Below, piece after piece: positions 9,492 through 17,689 of a DNA stretch of 64,000 bases. The stretch is from Thiobius zoothamnicola (GTDB lineage Bacteria > Pseudomonadota > Gammaproteobacteria > Chromatiales > Chromatiaceae). The stretch is taken from assembly GCA_963678215.1 (NCBI GenBank), contig OY782758.1:558001-622000 (forward strand). Reading direction: 5' to 3'. The notes under the pieces were generated by a model. The model was not told where the DNA came from. It worked only from the letters and a program-made list of their open reading frames with translations, and did not search any database. How positions within the stretch are numbered: position 1 is the stretch's first letter; every line of letters begins with the position of its first letter. A program made the position numbers and the translations under genes.

Positions 9492-9962
9492 TCAGCTCTC
9501 CATTTGCGATTGCAGATAATTTTCCAACCCGGTGTTTTCGATCAGCCATTGCTGGGTTTCAATCCAATCCATATGCTCCTCGGTTTCTTCCAGCATTTCA
9601 GCCAGCTCATCCCGGCTGACAAAATCCTGCGCCGCTTCAAATTGTTTGATCGCCGCCTGCTGACGCTCACGCATCGCCGTCAACATTTGTAAGTCACCTC
9701 GTAATATTTCTGGAATATTTTCACCAATCATTAACTTGCCTAAATCCTGCAGATTCGGCAGTCCCTCCAGAAACAAGACTCTTTCAATCAATTCATCGGC
9801 TATTTTCATGGCCTTGATGGAGCAGTGATATTCATGCTCATTAAACGCCTTTAATCCCCAATTTTTCGCCATCCGCGCATGCAGGAAAAATTGATTGATG
9901 GCGGTGAGTTGGTCTTTCAAACACAGGTTGAGCATCTGTGTAATAGCTGGATCGCTTTTCAC
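9492..9962 (-). CDS. Bacterioferritin, haem-binding subunit lacking the ferroxidase site (BfrB-like)
   Basis: I choose the GTG at 9962 (product 156 residues, beginning MKSDPAITQM) because GGGAG lies just upstream and it matches the family N terminus. A longer reading from 10070 adds 36 atypical residues. Compared from memory with E. coli Bfr, Glu18 is Gln, Glu51 is Ala, His54 is Ile and Glu94 is Leu, so the di-iron ferroxidase centre is gone. The haem-binding Met52 is kept (SIKAMKIAD). This complements the adjacent ferroxidase subunit, which lacks Met52. FLEGLPNLQDLGKL is the conserved Bfr core segment. Confidence 0.87.
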   Translation of the reverse strand: MKSDPAITQMLNLCLKDQLTAINQFFLHARMAKNWGLKAFNEHEYHCSIKAMKIADELIERVLFLEGLPNLQDLGKLMIGENIPEILRGDLQMLTAMRERQQAAIKQFEAAQDFVSRDELAEMLEETEEHMDWIETQQWLIENTGLENYLQSQMES

Positions 9963-10116
9963 GCGGTTTCTCCCGAGATAGTAGGTAAGGAAAATGCTGG
10001 CTATCTCAGGATGAGAATGGCTGACATTAAAATGATCGCTCAACATAGCAAATGCCAACATGAGCAACAACGTTAAGTTATTGTTTTATAAAGACAAACT
10101 AAATATAATTAACTTT

Positions 10117-10135
10117 GTTATTGCAAATCATTATC
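10117..10135. promoter_or_regulatory. Probable Fur box in the bfr/bfd divergent region
   Basis: The 19-mer GTTATTGCAAATCATTATC matches the E. coli Fur consensus GATAATGATAATCATTATC at 15 of 19 positions, with the right half AATCATTATC perfect. It lies in an AT-rich 300 bp stretch between the leftward bacterioferritin pair and rightward bfd. Iron-responsive control is inferred. Confidence 0.6.
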
Positions 10136-10268
10136 AATTGCATTAAATTAAAGAAAGATGTCGTTCATCAACAACATCTAATTTCCTTCTGCACTTATCG
10201 TGCTCTCTGATTCGCAACATTTGAATCAGAGAGTCACGCTTTTTATTCCAGCTAATTGGGTGCTGCAT

Positions 10269-10472
10269 ATGTACATTTGTATCTGCAACAAAATCACCGA
10301 CCATGATATTCATGGCGCTTGTGAGAATGGCGCATGTTCATTTGAATGCTTGCAAAAAATGCTGAATGTGGCGACATGCTGCGGTCGCTGCAAGGAATAT
10401 GCCATACGCACGTTACACAGTGCCCAAAATTCACAAATGCAAGAAATTCATGAACCATTTGCCGCAACTTAA
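10269..10472 (+). CDS. bfd: Bacterioferritin-associated ferredoxin
   Basis: A 67-residue [2Fe-2S] protein starting MYICICNKITDHDI. The four cluster cysteines are visible as CIC at the N terminus and CCGRC near residue 40 (ATCCGRCKEYA). Bfd docks on bacterioferritin and passes electrons to the haem, releasing stored iron under starvation. It diverges from the bfrA/bfrB pair, with a Fur-like site between them. The upstream in-frame ATG at 10200 adds residues not found in the family, so I start at 10269. Confidence 0.9.
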   Translation: MYICICNKITDHDIHGACENGACSFECLQKMLNVATCCGRCKEYAIRTLHSAQNSQMQEIHEPFAAT

Positions 10473-10638
10473 TCCCACATACACCTGCTTGAAAAACACT
10501 TGGCTGCAAGCTTTAACGGATTTTTTTATTCATCTGCATAGAAAAAGTGATTATGCCAAGCGTTGGCGACACATCCGCGAATTAAGTCGGCAATCCACAA
10601 AAAAACAATCGGATATAAATCAACTCAGCGTTAGATAA
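10450..10638 (+). CDS. Possible small basic protein, unrecognised
   Basis: An open frame of 62 residues starting MNHLPQLNPTYT that overlaps the end of bfd by 23 bp in another frame. It is rich in Arg, Lys and His (KSDYAKRWRHIRELSRQ), faintly like DUF1127-type small basic proteins. No convincing ribosome site is seen. Its position between bfd and hemP would suit an iron-regulated small gene, but it may be a chance frame. Confidence 0.3.
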   Translation: MNHLPQLNPTYTCLKNTWLQALTDFFIHLHRKSDYAKRWRHIRELSRQSTKKQSDINQLSVR

Positions 10639-10688
10639 CACGGTTACACGCCTATTCTTAATCTCAATTCCGCTTAAAGCTACAAAAA

Positions 10689-10714
10689 GGATAATAATTT
10701 TTATTATTGATATC
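10689..10714. promoter_or_regulatory. Possible Fur box upstream of hemP
   Basis: GGATAATAATTTTTATTATTGATATC contains the inverted GATAAT/ATTATT halves typical of overlapping Fur sites and lies 10-35 bp upstream of the hemP start. hemP genes are commonly Fur-repressed. The sequence also serves as an AT-rich promoter region. Confidence 0.5.
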
Positions 10715-10723
10715 GCGTATTTA

Positions 10724-10894
10724 ATGAATCACTCTTCCGATAAAAATTCAGATAAACGCCATAGAAATGACCCCATCCAGCGTTGGGATACGGAAACCTT
10801 ATTTGCAGGCCAATCACTGATCGAAATCTCTCACCGAAAGGAGATTTATCGTTTGCAAATCACCCGTCAAGGCAAACTCATTCTGACCAAATAA
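10724..10894 (+). CDS. hemP: Haemin uptake protein HemP
   Basis: A 56-residue protein whose C-terminal half has the HemP pattern: LFAGQSLIEISHRKEIY followed by RLQITRQGKLILTK at the very end. HemP family proteins are short cytosolic factors associated with haem/iron uptake operons; in some proteobacteria HemP acts as an activator of haem-uptake receptor expression. The N-terminal third is a charged, unconserved tail. It lies next to a Fur-like site and upstream of the porin remnant and imelysin genes, consistent with an iron-acquisition block. Confidence 0.85.
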   Translation: MNHSSDKNSDKRHRNDPIQRWDTETLFAGQSLIEISHRKEIYRLQITRQGKLILTK

Positions 10895-10930
10895 TTTCAA
10901 CCTCTCCCAATATTTATGCCCCAGGAATCA

Positions 10931-11127
10931 ATGATGAAAAAAATGCTACTCGCTGTGGCCGTCGGTTCCACCTTTATCGCCGCCCATTGGATGAAACGCG
11001 TTTACTCGCCAGTTTCAGTGTTGAATTAATGGCAGGCGCAACCTTGGGACTCGAATATGCCCAAGCTGAATCTTATGCCAGTACAGAAACTGACACCATT
11101 ACCGGCAAGCTCGCCATCGAATTTTAA
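10931..11127 (+). pseudogene. Gutted outer-membrane porin gene (possibly LbtU-like)
   Basis: An ATG opens a clear signal-peptide start (MMKKMLLAVAVGSTFIAA) but the frame stops after 32 codons. From about 10985 another frame reads LDETRLLASFSVELMAG, ATLGLEYAQAESY and ends TITGKLAIEF. Such alternating strands ending in an aromatic residue are typical of the last strands of an outer-membrane beta barrel. The first and last pieces of one gene seem to have been joined by loss of most of the middle. The ending recalls siderophore porins of the LbtU type, which would fit the iron context, but that identity is a guess. Confidence 0.55.
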
Positions 11128-11154
11128 TCCGCTCGACATCGCCAGGAACCCAAC

Positions 11155-12420
11155 ATGAAATTCACCGGTTTAATCAGTCTGCTCGGCACTTTTGCCTTGA
11201 GCGCGCCATCGTTTGCGGCGAACGTAACACCACAAGCCGTCATGGACCACTATGCTGATCTGGCGCACGCCATGTACGCCGATTCGCTAACGACAGCAAA
11301 ACAGTTACAGAAAGCTGTCAATCAACTCATTACCAAACCTACCGAAACCAATCTGCAAGCCGCTAAAGACGCTTGGGTAACGGCGCGTCATCCCTACCAA
11401 CAAACCGAAGCTTACCGCTTCGGCAATGCTATTGTGGATGACTGGGAAGGCAAGGTGAACGCTTGGCCATTGGATGAAGGCATGATCGACTATGTCGCTG
11501 CCAGTTATGGCTGGGATTCCGATGAAAACCCGTTGTACACCGCCAATATTATTGCCAATAAAACCTTAACCATCGCTGGCGAGCGGGTTAACGTCAGTGA
11601 GATCACGAAAACCCTGCTGGCAGATACTTTGCATGAAGCGGACGACGTCGAAGCCAATGTGGCGACTGGCTACCATGCGGTTGAATTCCTGCTGTGGGGA
11701 CAAGACTTGAACGGCACAGGGCCGGGAGCAGGCGCACGTCCAGCCAGTGATTTTGATACTCGAAATTGCTCATGGGGTAACTGTGACCGCCGCGCGGCGT
11801 ATTTGCAGACAGCAACCGACTTGCTGATTGACGATCTGCAATGGATGGTTCAGCAATGGTCGGCCCATGGCGATGCGCGCAGAGCCGTCACCACTGGCGA
11901 CCTGCGCAGCAATTTGGCGACCACCTTTACCGGTATGGGTAGCTTATCCTATGGCGAACTGGCTGGTGAACGCATGAAGCTCGGTTTGATGTTGCATGAC
12001 CCTGAAGAAGAACATGATTGCTTCAGTGATAACACTCATTGGTCACACTACAACGACGCGCTAGGCATCAAAAATGTCTACACTGGTTCCTATACCCGGA
12101 TTGATGGTCGCAAAGTGGCAGGCCCCAGTTTATCCGATCTGGTCGCCGCAAAAAATGCGCGAGTTGACGCCGCCTTACGCCAACGCCTGAATGCCACACT
12201 GGCTAAAATGCAGGTTCTGGTGGACACGGCGGAGAATGGCGAAGCTTATGATCAGATGATCGGCGAAGGCAATACTTCAGGTAACGCCAAAGTCAAAGCC
12301 GCTGTTGATGCCTTGGTCGCTCAAACCAAAGCGATTGAGAACGCCATCAACGCCATGGATCTGTCTGCTATTGCTTTTGAAGGTTCAGACAGCTTGGATG
12401 CACCTTATAAGGTACAATAA
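11155..12420 (+). CDS. Imelysin family periplasmic iron-associated protein
   Basis: A 421-residue protein with a signal peptide (LISLLGTFALSAPSFAA). It has the imelysin/IrpA GxHxxE signature as GYHAVEFLLWGQDLNG (about residue 174) and paired features of the M75 fold (WPLDEGMIDYV, GMGSLSYGELAGERM). Imelysins are periplasmic or outer-membrane-anchored proteins tied to iron uptake; originally called insulin-cleaving peptidases, their protease activity is doubtful. A strong terminator follows and a di-haem cytochrome gene begins 98 bp later, the usual pairing in proteobacteria. Confidence 0.9.
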   Translation: MKFTGLISLLGTFALSAPSFAANVTPQAVMDHYADLAHAMYADSLTTAKQLQKAVNQLITKPTETNLQAAKDAWVTARHPYQQTEAYRFGNAIVDDWEGKVNAWPLDEGMIDYVAASYGWDSDENPLYTANIIANKTLTIAGERVNVSEITKTLLADTLHEADDVEANVATGYHAVEFLLWGQDLNGTGPGAGARPASDFDTRNCSWGNCDRRAAYLQTATDLLIDDLQWMVQQWSAHGDARRAVTTGDLRSNLATTFTGMGSLSYGELAGERMKLGLMLHDPEEEHDCFSDNTHWSHYNDALGIKNVYTGSYTRIDGRKVAGPSLSDLVAAKNARVDAALRQRLNATLAKMQVLVDTAENGEAYDQMIGEGNTSGNAKVKAAVDALVAQTKAIENAINAMDLSAIAFEGSDSLDAPYKVQ

Positions 12421-12443
12421 TTCTCATTAACAAACGCCGAATC

Positions 12444-12486
12444 AAACCTACCGATTGCGATGCTGCTGCACCGGTAGGTTTTTTTG
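12444..12486 (+). terminator. Rho-independent terminator after the imelysin gene
   Basis: A perfect 10 bp stem (AAACCTACCG ... CGGTAGGTTT) with an 18-nt loop runs into a T tract of seven. It is 24 bp after the imelysin stop, so the next cytochrome gene may have its own promoter or depend on read-through. Confidence 0.85.
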
Positions 12487-12518
12487 CGTTGTCATAACCG
12501 TTTGATCATGAGCTTTAC

Positions 12519-13640
12519 ATGTACCGATACCTGATCAGCCTTACCGTTCTGGTTTTATCTACTGCACATGGCGCAGCACCCAACACTCAAGAAGCACTGG
12601 GGCAAGCGCTTTATTTTGACCCCAGTCTGTCAAAAAACCGCACGCAATCTTGCGCCACTTGCCATTCACCCGAGCATGGATTCATTGACCCACGGACGAA
12701 TGCCGCTGGGCGCGCCGTCTCATCCGGCGATGATGGCGTATCGTTAGGTGATCGCAATACCCCAACCGCCAGCTACGCCGCCTTCAGTCCACGCTTCCAC
12801 CGCAATGCGGCAGGTGACTACATTGGCGGTCAGTTTCTGGATGGGCGCGCCAATGATCTGCAAGATCAGGCGGGCGGGCCGCCGCTCAACCCCATCGAGA
12901 TGGGCATGCCGGATAAAATGGCGATCATACAGCGCATCCAAGAAAACCCAGCGTACGTCAAAGCCTTCAAAGCATTATATGGCGAGGATGTCTTCAGCGA
13001 TGCCGAAATCGCTTACCAAGCAATGACTGACAGTATTCAGGCATTCGAACAAACCGATTTATTTTCGCCTTTTGACGCCAAATATGATCGTTACCTGCGT
13101 GGCGAATACCAGATGACGGATCAGGAAGAGTTGGGTATGACGTTGTTTTTCTCCGAACAATTCACCAACTGCCATTTGTGCCACCAACTACGCTCCACGC
13201 CGCACCGGCAACGCGAAACCTTCACCGACTACAGCTACCATAATATTGGCGTGCCGGCGAATCAGACCGTACGCCAGCTCAATGGGCTGGGCGTCAAACA
13301 TCAGGATCAAGGACTGCTGGACAATCCCAAAGTGACGGATCCGCAACAAGCCGGTAAATTCAAGACGCCCACCCTACGCAATGTCGCGGTGACCGGGCCT
13401 TACATGCATAATGGCATATTCAAAGACTTGCGCACCGTCGTGCTGTTTTACAATCAATATAACAGCCGTAGTCCACGAAGCCGGATTAATCCAGAAACCG
13501 GGGAAACTTGGCGACCTGCTGAAATTCCAGATAACCTGTCCCTAAAAGAACTTAAAACAGGCCCGGCTTTGGATGATCGACGTATCGACGCGCTGGTCGC
13601 TTTTATGCGGACGTTAACAGACCGTCGCTATGAAAAATAA
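12519..13640 (+). CDS. Di-haem cytochrome c peroxidase/MauG-like protein
   Basis: A 373-residue exported protein (signal ISLTVLVLSTAHGA). The two haem c sites are CATCH (about residue 46, in SCATCHSPEHGF) and CHLCH (about 218). A later FKTPTLRNVAVTGPYMHNGIF segment supplies the axial Met region seen in bacterial CCP and MauG families. It acts in the periplasm as a peroxidase or protein oxidase. Placed directly after an imelysin gene, it is probably part of the same iron/redox module. The IS630 element begins 51 bp after its stop. Confidence 0.9.
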   Translation: MYRYLISLTVLVLSTAHGAAPNTQEALGQALYFDPSLSKNRTQSCATCHSPEHGFIDPRTNAAGRAVSSGDDGVSLGDRNTPTASYAAFSPRFHRNAAGDYIGGQFLDGRANDLQDQAGGPPLNPIEMGMPDKMAIIQRIQENPAYVKAFKALYGEDVFSDAEIAYQAMTDSIQAFEQTDLFSPFDAKYDRYLRGEYQMTDQEELGMTLFFSEQFTNCHLCHQLRSTPHRQRETFTDYSYHNIGVPANQTVRQLNGLGVKHQDQGLLDNPKVTDPQQAGKFKTPTLRNVAVTGPYMHNGIFKDLRTVVLFYNQYNSRSPRSRINPETGETWRPAEIPDNLSLKELKTGPALDDRRIDALVAFMRTLTDRRYEK

Positions 13641-13691
13641 TCCGTTTTTCGTAAACAAGCTGACGGTTCTCCAAACCGGCGCCGAGCAATA

Positions 13692-14794
13692 AGTACCCGC
13701 ACAATAATAACTTACGTTTTGAGTTGAAAGTGAGCAAATTGGATTCGGACATGCTGGCCGACGGTGGAGAAGACCCGGTTGACGGCATAGAACAAGTCAT
13801 CGGGGGTTTGGTAGTCCAGAGGCCGAAGCCAGCCTTCTTTCACTTCCTTCCAAAAGCGTTCAATGATGTTGTAGTGAGGCGAATAAGGCGGCAGGTAGTA
13901 GATGAACAGGTTGCGTTGTTGCCATGACTGCAGACAGGCCTGAAAGGCTTTCGAGGTATGGATGCTGGCGTTGTCGAGTACGACGACGGTGGGTTTGGCG
14001 GCATCGGCGGCCAAGCGATCCAGACATTCAATGACATCGGCGGTGGTGACGGCATGGGAAAACGCGCGATACCGCAACCGGTTGTCTCGTGAAAGCAGGC
14101 CAAAGTAGCTTTGGCTCTTGCCCCGCTGAGCCGGGATGCATACGTCTTCATCTTTGAATTGCCAGCCATAGGGCGCATACCCTTGTTCCGAAACCGCCGT
14201 TTCGTCTCCGTAGAACAAGTCGATCTGCCCCAGCTCCGCTTGCTGTTCCAGCAAGGCCAGTCCAGCTAGACGGACCTGGGCGAGTTCAGGATCGGGCTGT
14301 TGTTTGGGGCGCCGCCGGATGCGTTTCCAGGAGCCGCCAAGTGTTTTAAAAAGCGTTTCAAGGTCTGCGTACTGAATCGCTTCCCCAGCTGATCCTCCAA
14401 GCTCTGTTTGGCATGCGCTAAACGCTGGCGTTCTGCTTGCACCGCCGCTTTGACCACCTGCGCATCTCGTGCTTCGTTGAACACCCTCGGACGCCCTCGG
14501 CCTGGTCGGGTCTGCAACCCCGCGATCCCTTCCGCATCGTAGCGGTTCAGCCACTGTGTCACGCTCACCGCCGACAGCCCCACAATCTCCCCAATCGACG
14601 TCGCCGTGCGGCCCTGACTCTTCAACAGGATGATCTGGCAGCGTTGCCGAAACCGCGCGGTCTTCCCTTCTTTGTGGCCCGTTTCCAATTCGTTGCGTTG
14701 CCCTTGATTCAGTTCTAACGTGCGTACCCGCATCAGCTTCATTACTCAAAGGGAAAAGATGCCTTTTATCATAACTTATTATTGTGCGGGTACT
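13692..14794 (-). mobile_element. IS630-family insertion sequence, complete
   Basis: A 1103 bp element with near-perfect inverted ends: 19 identical bases start each end (left AGTACCCGCACAATAATAA, right its complement), followed by a further partial match. It is flanked by TA at 13690-13691 and 14795-14796, as expected for the TA target duplication of IS630/Tc1-mariner elements. It carries one transposase gene in two overlapping frames. It sits between the di-haem peroxidase gene and hfq; the repaired target would read GAGCAATAGCAAAC. Intact ends and coding frames suggest a recent insertion. Confidence 0.93.
13712..14742 (-). CDS. IS630 transposase, probably made by -1 frameshifting
   Basis: The first frame starts at 14742 (MKLMRVRTLELNQGQRN) and encodes a helix-turn-helix DNA-binding half (ATSIGEIVGLSAVSVTQWL). 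The second frame, ending at 13712, has the DDE catalytic half: IDLFYGDETA, VVLDNASIH and a C-terminal LPPYSPHYNIIERFW with the last Glu. The frames switch at TTTAAAA (reverse complement of 14344-14350), a canonical -1 slippery heptamer, where LKRFLKHL continues as GGSWKRIRRRP. The fused product would be about 343 residues, a normal IS630 length. A simple indel could mimic this, but the slippery site at the exact join favours programmed frameshifting. Confidence 0.88.
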
Positions 14795-14918
14795 TAGCAA
14801 ACAGTAAATTATGTTATAGTCTCACGCAGATTTGCGTTTGGCTGGAATCCCGAACAGGCACGGAATGGCTACCCACGGACCGCGAGTCTGAATTAAATAC
14901 AAAAAACAGGAGAAAACA

Positions 14919-15200
14919 ATGTCAAAAGGGCAATCTCTACAAGATCCTTTTTTAAATACTTTGCGTAAGGAACGCGTACCCGTTTCGATTTTTCTGGTTA
15001 ATGGCATCAAGCTGCAAGGCACCGTTGAGTCATTTGACCAATTTGTCGTACTACTGAAAAACAATGTCAGCCAGATGGTCTATAAGCATGCCATATCAAC
15101 TGTAGTGCCATCACGTAATGTGAAAATCGCCCACCCACCGTTGGATGAGGATGAAGAAACCGAATCCACGTCGGATACCAATTACCCTTATAAAGACTGA
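14919..15200 (+). CDS. hfq: RNA chaperone Hfq
   Basis: A 93-residue Sm-like hexamer subunit that anneals small RNAs to mRNAs. It has the classical N terminus ([20 protein letters not shown]), the Sm1 motif ([20 protein letters not shown]) and the Sm2 motif [12 protein letters not shown]. The tail is short and acidic ([11 protein letters not shown]). The ribosome site CAGGAG is ideal. Normally hfq sits between miaA and hflX; here neither is present and it lies between an IS element and di-haem oxidase/imelysin genes. It may be a relocated or second copy. A hairpin follows 25 bp after the stop, so it is probably a single-gene transcript. Confidence 0.96.
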   Translation: MSKGQSLQDPFLNTLRKERVPVSIFLVNGIKLQGTVESFDQFVVLLKNNVSQMVYKHAISTVVPSRNVKIAHPPLDEDEETESTSDTNYPYKD

Positions 15201-15224
15201 TCAACCGATATTTCCTGCATCAGC

Positions 15225-15265
15225 AGGCGAGGCACTGTAGAATTCCCGCAGTGCGTCGCCTTAAT
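15225..15265 (+). terminator. Hairpin terminator after hfq
   Basis: A strong stem (AGGCGAGGCACTG pairing with CAGTGCGTCGCCT, one mismatched pair inside) with an 11-nt loop lies 24 bp after the hfq stop. The T tract is short (TTAAT), so termination may be partial. Confidence 0.6.
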
Positions 15266-15306
15266 CCATTGATCCACCCGCCGATTCACATCATCCAAAC
15301 AACCCA

Positions 15307-16626
15307 TTGAGCGATTCGCTGCGTCACCGTATCCCAGTCAGATCCCGCATCGCGACAGGCATTTGTTTCTCGCTCCTTTTTATTGCTATCACTCCGGCTG
15401 ACGCCAGCCCAATCCAAGCCGCATTCTCTCGAATCAACCCGGATTTATCATCGGAACAACAACTGGATGCTCAAATAGGCCGCCGACTTTTCCGCCGCCC
15501 CTGGATCAGTGCGCCAGCTTCCACCCAGGCGGTTGATGGACTTGGTCCACTTTACAATGCGCGTGCCTGCATCCATTGTCATCCCCATAATGGCCGGGGC
15601 AGGATCCCGGCGACTCAGGAAAAACCCTTGTCTCTGGTGATGCGCTTACGCCAGCCAGCTAACAAACCGGATCCGGAATATGGTTATCAACTACAACCAT
15701 TCGCCATTGCTGGTCATCAAAGCGAGGGTTATATCGCCATCAGTTACGAAAATATCCCGGTTCAATTTGACGATGGTGCGCAAGTCAACTTACGTAAACC
15801 CAGTTACCGCATTAACAGCTTATCCTACGGCCCTTTAAACCCTCAAACTGAATATTCTCCCCGCTTGGCTCCGGCGCTCATCGCGCCCGGTATGCTCGCT
15901 TCAATACCCGCCTCAGAGATCGAAATCCAGGCCGATCCACAGGATAACAATGGCGATGGCGTCTCCGGTGAAGTCAGTTGGGTCTGGAGCCGGGAGCAAC
16001 AACAAAAGATACCTGGCCGGTTTGGTCATAAAGCAGAAATCGCCACACTAAGCGAACAAGTTCAACACGCTTTTACGATGGATATGGGTTTGTCCACCCC
16101 CTTATTTCCGCAACACGCCGGTGATTGCACCCAAGCGCAAGAACTTTGTTTATCCGCACCGCATGGCGACAGCCCGCAATATGACAATCTGGAAATCCAC
16201 CAACCGCTTGTTAATTTGATCGCACATTATTTGAGACATCTGACACCTCCTCTGCCGCGTCAACCGGATGATCCTGATGTATTGGCCGGAAAAACCCTGT
16301 TTACGCAAATTGGTTGTGCTTCCTGCCATCGACCCAGTTGGCGGCTGGGCGAGCAATCTATCCAGCCTTACACTGATTTACTGCTACATGATATGGGTGA
16401 AAGTTTATCTGACGGCAATGCCGAATGGCGTACGGCACCGCTTTGGGGAATCGGTTTGACAGAACAAGTCAATGGCAATACGTATTACCTGCATGATGGC
16501 CGCGCGCTCAGCCTGATGGAAGCCATCTTATGGCACGGCGGCGAAGCCCAACCGCAACGTGATGCGGTTTTGGCACTTGACGCCACGCAACGCGATCAAC
16601 TGATTCGGTTTATACAAAGTTTATAA
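15307..16626 (+). CDS. Di-haem oxidoreductase, DUF1111/DHOR family
   Basis: A 439-residue exported protein starting at TTG, with a signal segment (IATGICFSLLFIAITPADA). It carries CIHCH (about residue 88) and CASCH (about 344) haem c motifs. GLGPLYNARACIHCHPHNGRG and a late YYLHDGRALSLMEAILWHGGEA are typical of DUF1111 'thiol oxidoreductase' di-haem proteins. These have a MauG/CCP-related fold and are almost always encoded beside imelysin proteins, as here with the next gene 52 bp downstream. The physiological substrate is unknown; a role in periplasmic iron/redox handling is inferred. The TTG start is the least certain part. Confidence 0.88.
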   Translation: MSDSLRHRIPVRSRIATGICFSLLFIAITPADASPIQAAFSRINPDLSSEQQLDAQIGRRLFRRPWISAPASTQAVDGLGPLYNARACIHCHPHNGRGRIPATQEKPLSLVMRLRQPANKPDPEYGYQLQPFAIAGHQSEGYIAISYENIPVQFDDGAQVNLRKPSYRINSLSYGPLNPQTEYSPRLAPALIAPGMLASIPASEIEIQADPQDNNGDGVSGEVSWVWSREQQQKIPGRFGHKAEIATLSEQVQHAFTMDMGLSTPLFPQHAGDCTQAQELCLSAPHGDSPQYDNLEIHQPLVNLIAHYLRHLTPPLPRQPDDPDVLAGKTLFTQIGCASCHRPSWRLGEQSIQPYTDLLLHDMGESLSDGNAEWRTAPLWGIGLTEQVNGNTYYLHDGRALSLMEAILWHGGEAQPQRDAVLALDATQRDQLIRFIQSL

Positions 16627-16678
16627 ACCAAGCTGGCAAGGAAAAGATCCTGAATCTGTCCATCAATGGAAAAACACC

Positions 16679-17689
16679 ATGTATAAACTCCTTATCGCCC
16701 TGACCCTGTTCCTCAGCCAAACCGCGCTGGCTTATGATTTCGAGGCGCTGGCTGAACAGCACATCATACCCGGCTACCAACAACTGGCGATGCATACCGA
16801 TGCACTACGACATACCGCGAAAACATACTGCGAATCACCGGATGCGGCATCCGCCGCACATATTCAACAACGTTATATCGACGCCTTTCTGGCCTGGCAA
16901 AGCATACAACATATCCGTTTTGGCCCCATTCAATACCTGATGCGCGAACACCGCTTCCAACTCTGGCCAGACAAACGCAGTACCGTCAGCAAACACTTGG
17001 CACAATTGCTCAATGAACCGGAAACCGCCTCACTCAACATTGCGAAAAAAAGCGTCGCGGTGCAAGGGTTCAGCGCATTAGAACAGCTATTGTTTCCACA
17101 ACCCAGATTGGAGACTTGCCGCGTCATAAACGCAATCAGCATCAATCTGCAGCAAATGGCCAACGCCACCCTCGCTGACTGGACAACCGGTGAAGCCCCC
17201 TTCCAACAATGGTTTACCCAGCCGAATGAAAATAATCCACTGTACGCCACCGAAACCGAACTGGCTGGTGAAATACTCAACAATCTGCACACCCAGTTCG
17301 AAATTCTGATCACTCAAAAGCTGGCTCGCCCACTGGGTAAAAACCAGAAAAAAGCACGCAGCAAACGCGCGGAAGGCTGGCGCAGCGGCACATCCATCAC
17401 CGCATTAAGACGCAATATCCAGGCCTGCCAAACCTTGTATCAACACACTTTCGCCAGAGAACTGGGTGATCAACCCATTGCCCAACAAATTAATGACCAA
17501 TTTACGCAAGCCATCAAGCTGACTGAAACCCTGCGCTTACCGCTGGACCAAGCCGTTAAAAATCCGCAAGAACGTCCCAAACTGATTCAATTGCAAACCA
17601 CGCTGCAGCAATTACACCAGCTCATCAAACAAGAAATGGCCACCATACTGAACCTCTCACTCGGATTTAATAATCTCGATGGCGATTAA
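16679..17689 (+). CDS. Imelysin family protein (second copy)
   Basis: A 336-residue exported protein (MYKLLIALTLFLSQTALA signal). It belongs to the shorter imelysin branch: the GxHxxE site is represented by GFSALEQLLFP (about residue 131), so the His is missing, and WPDKRSTVSKHL lies in the first half. It follows the DUF1111 gene and overlaps the DUF1513 gene by 11 bp, forming the conserved trio DUF1111-imelysin-DUF1513. Probable periplasmic partner in iron acquisition. Confidence 0.87.
   Translation: MYKLLIALTLFLSQTALAYDFEALAEQHIIPGYQQLAMHTDALRHTAKTYCESPDAASAAHIQQRYIDAFLAWQSIQHIRFGPIQYLMREHRFQLWPDKRSTVSKHLAQLLNEPETASLNIAKKSVAVQGFSALEQLLFPQPRLETCRVINAISINLQQMANATLADWTTGEAPFQQWFTQPNENNPLYATETELAGEILNNLHTQFEILITQKLARPLGKNQKKARSKRAEGWRSGTSITALRRNIQACQTLYQHTFARELGDQPIAQQINDQFTQAIKLTETLRLPLDQAVKNPQERPKLIQLQTTLQQLHQLIKQEMATILNLSLGFNNLDGD

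Noticed and set aside
10783..11127. A 114-codon open frame across hemP and the porin remnant
   Set aside because: Its first half is a shadow of hemP; only the end is meaningful and is listed as the porin remnant.
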